Made by a program: the position numbers and the translations under genes
In this document: piece after piece, positions 57,505 through 64,000 of the stretch
How the letters are laid out: each line of letters starts with the position of its first letter
Position numbering within the stretch: the first letter of the stretch is position 1
Assembly (NCBI GenBank): GCA_963383645.1
Contig: OY726557.1
Location: 152,900,201 to 152,964,200 of the forward strand
DNA length: 64,000 nucleotides
DNA from: Muscardinus avellanarius
Taxonomy: Eukaryota; Chordata; Mammalia; Rodentia; Gliridae
Reading direction: 5' to 3'
The notes under the pieces: model-generated
Databases searched by the model: none
Told to the model about the DNA's origin: nothing
The model's input: the letters and a program-made list of their open reading frames with translations, nothing else

Positions 57505-57715
57505 CATAATAATATGACATAACATGCTCCCTCCATAATCATTAGCTTAAAACAGGAAGCATGTATTTAGGTCACTGATTTACTGTTGGCGCTTTGGATT
57601 GGACTTAGCTGGCTGAGGTCTTGGCTGATCTTGATCACTGTCTTGGAGTAGACCAGCTGTTGGGTGAACTAGGATAGACTTAGCTGTGGTTGCTCCATTT
57701 CACTCCAGTTTTTTC
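57505..57715. repeat. Probable ancient interspersed repeat, unclassified
   Basis: attagcttaaaacagg, ttggacttagctggctgaggtc, and aactaggatagacttagctg show the GCTG/GGCT-rich wording of old mammalian repeats, but I cannot assign a family. Confidence 0.4.
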
Positions 57716-57728
57716 ATTTTTTATAAAT

Positions 57729-57835
57729 GTATTTTTATCGGTTCGTTGTAATTATACATATAATGAAGTTTGAGTGACAAAAACATTCATGCATCCAGTG
57801 GTTGGTGTGCTTTCCTCCAAAATTTTCAGTCTTTA
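57729..57835 (-). mobile_element. Short L1 3' end, diverged
   Basis: atttttatcggttcgttgtaattatac and agtttgagtgacaaaaacattcatgc match the reversed L1 3' terminus loosely. Confidence 0.6.
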
Positions 57836-57850
57836 AACCCTTGAAAGTCA

Positions 57851-57938
57851 GTCATTAAACCCCTGTACTCTGTTGATATAAATGCACTTCCCAGCTGAGT
57901 ATTATAGTGCACTATGGTTATGCTTCTTTTCCCTGAAG
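57851..57938 (+). repeat. 88-bp direct repeat, copy 1
   Basis: It pairs with 58740-58827 without gaps, 77 of 88 positions identical by my count. It lies just upstream of unrelated sequence. Confidence 0.9.
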
Positions 57939-58246
57939 AGAGCAACTGGGTATGTCCTCAGGGTAACTGGAAAGATGCTAATGTCTCTCCAGGTCCTGTT
58001 TGTCACATATACTAATATCCTGTTGGTCAACACAAGCTACATGGTAGATTAACCATAACATATTACCACAGACTTGGGGGGAGGCTTAAGCAACAGTTAT
58101 TTATTGTTTACAGTCTTAAAAACTAGAAATCTGAGATTCAGGTTTTGAAAGGCCTGGTTTCTTTTGAGGCCTTTCCTTGTAGACGGTGGGTGTTCTTCTC
58201 CCTGTGTACTGATGGGGTTTTCTTCTGTGTGTACAAATCCCCAGTG

Positions 58247-58400
58247 TCTTTTTTTCCCTTTGGTACTGGGGATTGAACCTAGGGGCATTCTACCTCTGAG
58301 ATATACCCCTAGCCCTTTTATTTATTTGTTTTTTTTTTATTTTGAAACAGGGTCTTGCTAAGTGACTGAGGTTGATATTGAACCTGTGATTTTCCTCTCT
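58247..58400 (-). mobile_element. B1-dID SINE, old form, B1 arm truncated
   Basis: A clear ID arm (ggtactggggattgaacctagggg in reverse) and linker are followed by only part of the B1 arm. Confidence 0.85.
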
Positions 58401-58739
58401 AGGGTCTCTGGGTTCATATTCTAACTTCTTATAAAATGCAGTACAGTCCCCAAATGATTGCCTCACCTTCCAAGATACCCTGTGTAAGCCCTGTATACTA
58501 GGCCCCAGTGACACTGTTCCTTTTTCCATCATGATTGGCATTTTCCTACCACCTTTATTTTGTTCACACCTATCTTTCTCCTCACAGTTTCTCCATTTGA
58601 AAAATATTTTCCTCATATTAACATTCAGTCTGTCTTTTCATTTATTACTTTTCCAAATTATCCATCAGTTGTCTGTGAAAGAATAAAAACTTATTTTTGA
58701 ACATAATTTTGTTACCATTATTGGCTAAATTAAGAATAA

Positions 58740-58827
58740 GTCATTAAACCCTTGTACTCTCCTGATGCAAATGCACCTCCCAGTTCAGTATTATAGTGCA
58801 CTATGTTTGTACTTCTTTTCCCTGAAG
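58740..58827 (+). repeat. 88-bp direct repeat, copy 2
   Basis: Partner of 57851-57938; shared core tattatagtgcactatg. Confidence 0.9.
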
Positions 58828-60044
58828 GTGATAATTTCCTTGCTTATTCATTTGCATGTTTTTTTTTTGTACCCATCACTAATTCTTCCCATGTCTTTTA
58901 AGAGTTTCTGGGTGTAATTTTCCACAAGGACAATCACTTATAATCCTTGATCAGCTCTGATTTATTTTCCCTTCCAAAACAAGCCTTCAGCTCTCCTTGT
59001 AGGGACTGTTTCTTTTGTCTGTCACACTCTGCTCATCTTGGGATTTCTCTGTTGTCATTCTTGAAATTCTCCTTGCCTTTCTCCTAGATGGGGTCCTGGT
59101 CTCTGTGATTCTGAATGTCTTTCTCTGTGCTTGTTTAGCATAAACCTTGAGTGGAGGTGTGGGGGATAAAATTTCCTGGAGCAATGGAGATCTTCAATTG
59201 CTAATTCTGGTGAAGAAAGGTTTTTACTGTGGCATATCTTCATGTATACAAAACAATGTGAACTAACATCCATTTAACAAAAGAACAATAGCTAAACAGT
59301 TTTAAACATGTTCCTAAAAACAGAAATTTGGAACTTATAATTCTTCAGAATTTTTAGAAGAGAGGGCCAACTTCTGTTTTTGATACTAACCCTTTATCCT
59401 CATTGTATATACCTTTTCTCACAGTAGAAAATGAGATAGATTATGTATTTACTTTAATGACTAGTGACTAAAAGAAGCAATCATAAAATTCAATGAACAA
59501 AGGAAAGATTATTGTGAGACAATTTTCTCTCTAGATCATTTAAACAGATTAATAAAAAGAATATTTACTACCTGCAGCTGTATCACCTTAGCCACGGATG
59601 GTCTGACTTTAACTTTTTATGATAGTATAAAATTCATTTTTCACCTTTAAGTCCCCTTAAGTTGTCCCTATTGTACAATGAAATAGCCCAAGGATGAAAT
59701 GTGTTCAGAATTTCTATTTGTACGTAGAAGTGTCATATGAGGAAAGAGGAAATAAGTGAGGTGCTTCTAAATGCTTTAAGTACCTGACCATTATTTCTCA
59801 CTTTTCATTAGTTTTCAGCAGCAGACCTCTGGGGGTAATGTGGGTTTGGGAGAAAAGTATGACAAACATATGAGTTTCTGTACCTGAATCAATCAGTGCT
59901 GTTTTATCTTTTGTGCAATGTTTCCAGGGATGCTTTTATTGTATGAAGAGATCTTTAAAGCAAAACCTTGAAGAAGTAATTCTTATTCTTTTTCTGCCTC
60001 ATGCTCTGCTGCAAACTAGTAGCATTTTGTAAAAATTTCGCCAA
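58828..60044. other. No gene seen; unclassified sequence
   Basis: No recognisable repeat or exon. Confidence 0.4.
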
Positions 60045-60130
60045 CTACTGTGTGCATGTATGTCACTGAACAACATCATGATATGAGACTGACTATAATG
60101 CACTGATAAATGTATTCTTCCATCCTATTC
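60045..60130 (+). mobile_element. Possible L1 3' end, diverged
   Basis: gtgtgcatgtatgtcactgaa, catcatgatatgagact and tataatgcactgataaa resemble the L1 3' terminus in sense. Confidence 0.45.
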
Positions 60131-60171
60131 TTATTTTTCTCTCATTGCCTTCATTCCTATGTCCTTTGTCT

Positions 60172-60325
60172 TCACTTAATAAATATTTGTTAGGGATATA
60201 TATGTTGAGTGCCAGATGATCTGTGTTACATATATAATGGAGAGCAAAAGAAAGTCACAGTCTCTAGGAAGTTTGTATTCAAGGCTAGGAGAAGATGATG
60301 GTGGTCAGAGTGACAGGTCCACCAA
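60172..60325 (-). repeat. L2 3' end remnant
   Basis: cttaataaatatttgtt, gttgagtgccagatgatctg and agtctctaggaagtttgtattc are the reversed L2 end. Confidence 0.6.
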
Positions 60326-60329
60326 TTTT

Positions 60330-60650
60330 CTTTAAAGGAAAAATACTGATAAACATCATCTGCATACCTCAAAACATTTTTAAAGAACCTTCAAAGACCC
60401 CAAATATCTAAATCAATCTTGAAAAAGATAAAGTTGGAGCATCATACTATGTAATGTAAAATTATATTCCAAAGCTATAGTCATCAGAAGAGTATGATAC
60501 TGCCAGGAAAACAGTAAACACAAAGACCAATTGAACAGAGCAGAGAGGCTTTAAATAAACCCACACTTATACAGTAAACTGATTTTAAAGAAATCTCTCA
60601 AGAGGACATTAGGGAGAAAGAAAAATCTCATTAATAAATGGGGTTAGGAC
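60330..60650 (+). mobile_element. L1 ORF2 fragment, older copy
   Basis: ctaaatcaatcttgaaaaag, gcatcatactatgtaatg, aaagctatagtcatcagaa and ccaattgaacagagcagag are sense L1 ORF2 text from the region after the RT core. Confidence 0.75.
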
Positions 60651-61790
60651 ATAGAAAATGAGCTTAACACACAGGTACAGGAAACAAGTAGAACCTCCAT
60701 TAGATAAGATCAGAGAAAAGGTTCATCATGCCACATAATAATCAAATTAACTAAACTAGTAGAAGCTGAGGAGAGAATCTTAAATGCAACAAGAGTAAAG
60801 AACCAAGTAATATTCAGAGGCAAGCTAATAAGAATCACTCCAGACTTCTCATAGCAAGTCAGGAAAGCCAGGAGGACCTGGAGTAACATATTACAAACTC
60901 TGACTCTGAGAGAAACAACTTCCAGCCAAGACTACGCCACCCATAGTAATAAAAACTGCATGGTATTGGTACAAAAGCAGATACTTTGACCAATAGAGTA
61001 GAATAAAAGACTCAGAAACAAATCCACACAGTTAGAGGCAAAGGGGCCAAAAACACACATTGAAAAAAAGATGGCCTCTTCAACAAATTGGGTTTGCAAA
61101 CATATATGTACATGTAGAAAAAATGGAAATAAACCCCACTTTCTCAACTTGCACAAGAGTCAATTTAAGATAGATCAATGACTTGGAAATCAAACCAGAG
61201 ACTTTGCAGTTGCTTGGAGAGGGAAAAGGACCAATATTCCAACACGTAGGCATGGGTAAAAACTTCCTCAACAAGACCAAAAGGCACAAGTAATTAAAAT
61301 GGGTATCAATATGAGATTGCATTAAACTGAAGAATTTTATTGTAGCAAAGGAAACTATCAAAAACCTTAATAGAGAGTTGACAGAATGGGAGAACATTTT
61401 TGCCAACTACTTCTCCAATAGAGGACTAATATCTAGAATATACAGAGAACTCAGGAAGCTCACCACTAAGAAAATAAATAACCAATAAAAAATGGGTTTG
61501 TAAGTGAACTAAGTAGACACTTTACAAAATAAGAAATACAAATGGTCAATAAATATATAAAAATGTTCACCATTATTAGCAATTGGAGAGATGCAAATAA
61601 AAATACCCTGAGATTTCACCTAACTCCCACTAGAATGGCAATCATTAAAAACACAATCAATAACAGATGCTGGTGAAGGTTTGGATAAGATAGAACTCTA
61701 ATACATTGTTGACTGGATTGCAAATTGGTGGACCTACTTTAGTTATCTGACAATTGAGAAACACTTTGATGTTTCATTATGTTAAAATGT
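60651..61790 (+). mobile_element. L1 with ORF1 joined to late ORF2 (internal deletion)
   Basis: 60651-60945 is sense ORF1 (caggaaacaagtagaacctcc, caagctaataagaatcactcc, gtaacatattacaaactctg). At about 60946 it continues directly as ORF2 text from beyond the RT core (agtaataaaaactgcatgg, accaatagagtagaa), running to about 61790. The endonuclease and most RT are absent, about 3 kb in the complete copy. Confidence 0.82.
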
Positions 61791-61801
61791 TCCCATTCTC
61801 A

Positions 61802-61995
61802 AGCCTGGCGTGGTGGCGCACGCTTGTAATCCCCGCGCTTGGGAGGCGGAGACAGGAGGATCGCGCAGGTTTGAAGCCCGCCGCGCTGGCATAAGAGACC
61901 CTGTTTCAAAAATATAAAATAGGTCTGGGAGTGTAGCCTGGAGGTAGAAGGGCTTCCAGGAACCCCAGTACCACCACCAAAAAAAAAAAAAAAAA
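61802..61995 (+). mobile_element. B1-dID SINE, young form, inserted in L1
   Basis: Complete copy with an A-tail; duplication aaaatgt(t/c)cc(c/t)attctca at about 61784-61801 and 61996-62013. Confidence 0.95.
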
Positions 61996-62013
61996 AAAAT
62001 GTCCCTATTCTCA

Positions 62014-62934
62014 TTATTCAGTTGACTCCAAGAGATAATGCTGAGCCTTATGATCTTCATGCTTTTGGGCGAATCGTCTCACAACCAACATGATTGCATT
62101 GGGGCTTTACATTTTTCTTTTAAATGAGCATTTCTTCTGGTGCTCTGTTTTTTGCCAGTTCTTCCCATCCTTGAAACTTGAAGTTTCTAGCAAAATCATT
62201 CTCTTGAAATTTCACTAAAATCATTCTCCATTCTCCATTTTCATGTCCACTCGTCCATCACATCCTAATTATTTTCCTTTATGTCTTTTTACCTATCATT
62301 TTGCATCGACATTATTTTCATAATAGTTTTTCAATTGCTATGCCTCTGCATCCAGTTGGCCTCCTGTGGCTACCAAGTGCTGGCACAAGTGCCTCCGGCC
62401 TGAGAAACTTGCCTAGGGCTACATATGTTCAAGCTTGTGACTCCATTATTGGGTTACATTCTTTCAGTGTTGACTTTCGATAGTTCCATGGATTTTATTT
62501 TGCTATCATTCAACTCAAACATAGACGTATGATTACCTATCTTCCCAGTAACCAAACTCTGGCCACATAGGAAGATTGGCCTACTCTCCCAACTCTCTGA
62601 ATTTCTTTAATGCCTGTGGGTTTCCATTTTCCTCCTGCTTTCTTGGCTTAGCAGTAACTATTGAGGATGAGGGCACGCATATAGCATAGGCAAGTAGGCA
62701 TTCTTGTTTGTACAGAGGATGCATGCAGAGTGCTTGCCATGTGATAAGTAAGGGAATGATTCTGAATGGCTCAGTTCTTTGACAACTGCAGAACTGCCCA
62801 GGTCAGTATGAGTGTTGTCAGGGTGGTTACAAATGAAACAATAGATTTCTCCCAGGTATAGCAAAGAAAGCACTCATGGCTGTGACCTGATCTTGACATT
62901 GCGCCACAGAAAAAAAAATCATATACTTATGATT
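62014..62934. other. No gene seen; unclassified
   Basis: No recognisable repeat or exon. Confidence 0.4.
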
Positions 62935-63048
62935 TTATTTACTAAATCAACATATACTGTGTGCCAAAAACTTTGGTAAAGGCTTGACTTACAAGATAAA
63001 GTTTATTCCCTCCTCTTAAGTATCTTAATATCTAGAAGACAGACAAAA
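62935..63048 (-). repeat. L2 3' end remnant
   Basis: ctaaatcaacatatactgtgtgcc, ttggtaaaggcttgac and aagataaagtttattccctcct read as reversed L2. Confidence 0.6.
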
Positions 63049-63150
63049 TAAGACTTCATCAGATTGTTTTGAGGATTAAGTAGATGCCTTTAAAGGGATT
63101 AAAACAATGCCTGACAAATAGAGTAGACTATATAATGTTTGCTATTAATT
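63049..63150 (-). repeat. MIR scrap
   Basis: gttttgaggattaagtagatgcc and aacaatgcctgacaaatagag are the reversed MIR centre and end. Confidence 0.55.
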
Positions 63151-63264
63151 TTAAATGAGCTTTAATTGTGTGCACATGCTACTAGGCAATAGTTTCCTGA
63201 CTATAAATATTGTGAGTCCTTATATGGATAATTATGAGGCGCTAACTAGAACTTTATACCATGA

Positions 63265-63410
63265 ATTCCTTATTCATTCATTTTTTTCATTCACTATAAA
63301 AAACAAAAACAAAACAACCTTGAGAGCACCTTTTATATGTTCAGACTATTCTAGGTATAAAAAATAAGATAAGGCTTTTATTCTCAAGTTGTTCACATTT
63401 GTTTTTTGTA
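63265..63410 (-). repeat. L2 3' end remnant
   Basis: ttattcattcatttttttcattc, cttttatatgttcagactattctagg and ggcttttattctcaagttg are in reversed L2 order. Confidence 0.5.
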
Positions 63411-63499
63411 TAGCACATGAAGAATAGAAGTTTTCTAATGATTTAACTTCCTATAACCTCTGGTTTTGTTTTTGTTTTGGTATAAATGATAAATAAATG

Positions 63500-63710
63500 T
63501 GGACAATTTGGATTTTTTTAATTCTAAAAATGCAATCAAATTACTCGGAATCTCTGGCACCTGTGCAGATGTAGATGAAATCTTCTGCATTGTACAGTTT
63601 TGCAACAGTACAAATCATGTTCCAAATGTAATATTAAGCTCCAAAAGAGCTGGCTCATCTGCAAGGATATATTTTCAATTATCACAGGTTTTATTATTAA
63701 GTTTATTTTT
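63500..63710. other. Repeat-free stretch; candidate conserved non-coding DNA
   Basis: The text is free of recognisable repeats and has a fairly even composition. It contains a 71-codon plus-strand frame (63499-63714) without a recognised domain. Confidence 0.25.
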
Positions 63711-63789
63711 CTAAATCCATGGAAAATTGGTGACCTATAAATGGCTAATTTTAATTAAGTAGGATACCCTAATTTAATTTGCAAGGTAT

Positions 63790-63985
63790 GGGGAAAGAGC
63801 ACTAGATCTGAAGTCAGAAGATGAAGGGTTGATCCTTGTTTTATCACTTTCTAGTCATGTGACTTTGAGTAAATCATCTCACTTCTTCATTTGTGAGGCA
63901 AAGTGAATGAATACCATACAGGGTTGATGAGAAAATTACAAAAGATATTTTTATTTGAGTGCTTATAAAAATAGTGGGAGATAGC
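63790..63985 (-). repeat. MIR remnant
   Basis: agagcactagatctgaagtcag, tagtcatgtgactttgagtaaatc, cacttcttcatttgtgaggc and acagggttgatgagaaaatta follow a reversed MIR. Confidence 0.75.
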
Positions 63986-64000
63986 ATATGCCAGGGATTC

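Overview
The window is nuclear DNA from a mammal and almost certainly a rodent outside the mouse/rat lineage. The evidence is the repeat content: dimeric SINEs with a 7SL-derived B1 left arm and a tRNA-derived ID right arm (the B1-dID type, known from squirrel-related rodents, dormice, beavers and guinea-pig relatives), monomeric ID elements, rodent-type L1, and older MaLR LTRs, L2 and MIR. I saw no B2 or B4 SINEs. I cannot name the species.

I found no host protein-coding exon, rRNA, tRNA gene, CRISPR array or operon. The window reads as a gene-poor intergenic or long intronic segment, AT-rich and heavily colonised by retroelements. Nearly every open reading frame above about 60 codons is a retroelement fragment, a simple repeat, or a chance frame.

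Layout. 1-2.3 kb: 5' half of an older minus-strand L1 that runs off the window start, with a SINE in its 5'UTR. 2.3-7.6 kb: SINEs, two MaLR LTRs, two stacked L1 fragments. 7.6-18.4 kb: mostly old single-copy-looking sequence with MIR/L2 remnants, microsatellites, and a perfect 76-bp tandem duplication. 18.6-20.3 kb: an L2 remnant and a short L1 insertion. 21.9-22.1 kb: a long imperfect palindrome around a (TG)n tract. 22.4-25.25 kb: a MaLR element (LTR-internal-LTR, minus) plus an extra copy of its internal segment outside the LTR. 30.0-36.1 kb: a structurally full-length minus-strand L1 with intact ORF1, a decayed ORF2, and a CpG-rich monomer-bearing 5'UTR. 36.5-46.6 kb: SINEs, LTRs, ID elements, and a 5'-inverted L1. 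47.0-52.8 kb: a nearly complete ancient L1M element, interrupted by six SINEs, a 5'-inverted young L1 and a short L1 3' end. 53-60 kb: SINEs, old remnants and sequence I cannot classify. 60.3-62.0 kb: an L1 with ORF1 fused to late ORF2 by internal deletion, carrying a SINE. 62-64 kb: L2/MIR remnants and a candidate conserved stretch.

The elements form one dependency: L1 ORF1p/ORF2p mobilise L1 in cis and the SINEs in trans. This is consistent with A-tailed SINEs flanked by target-site duplications throughout. The one element with intact ORF1 cannot act alone, because ORF2 carries frameshifts, a stop and a lost endonuclease histidine. I did not find a convincing new molecular system. The most distinctive signals are the palindrome, the monomeric L1 promoter, the young SINE subfamily and the nested L1 stack.
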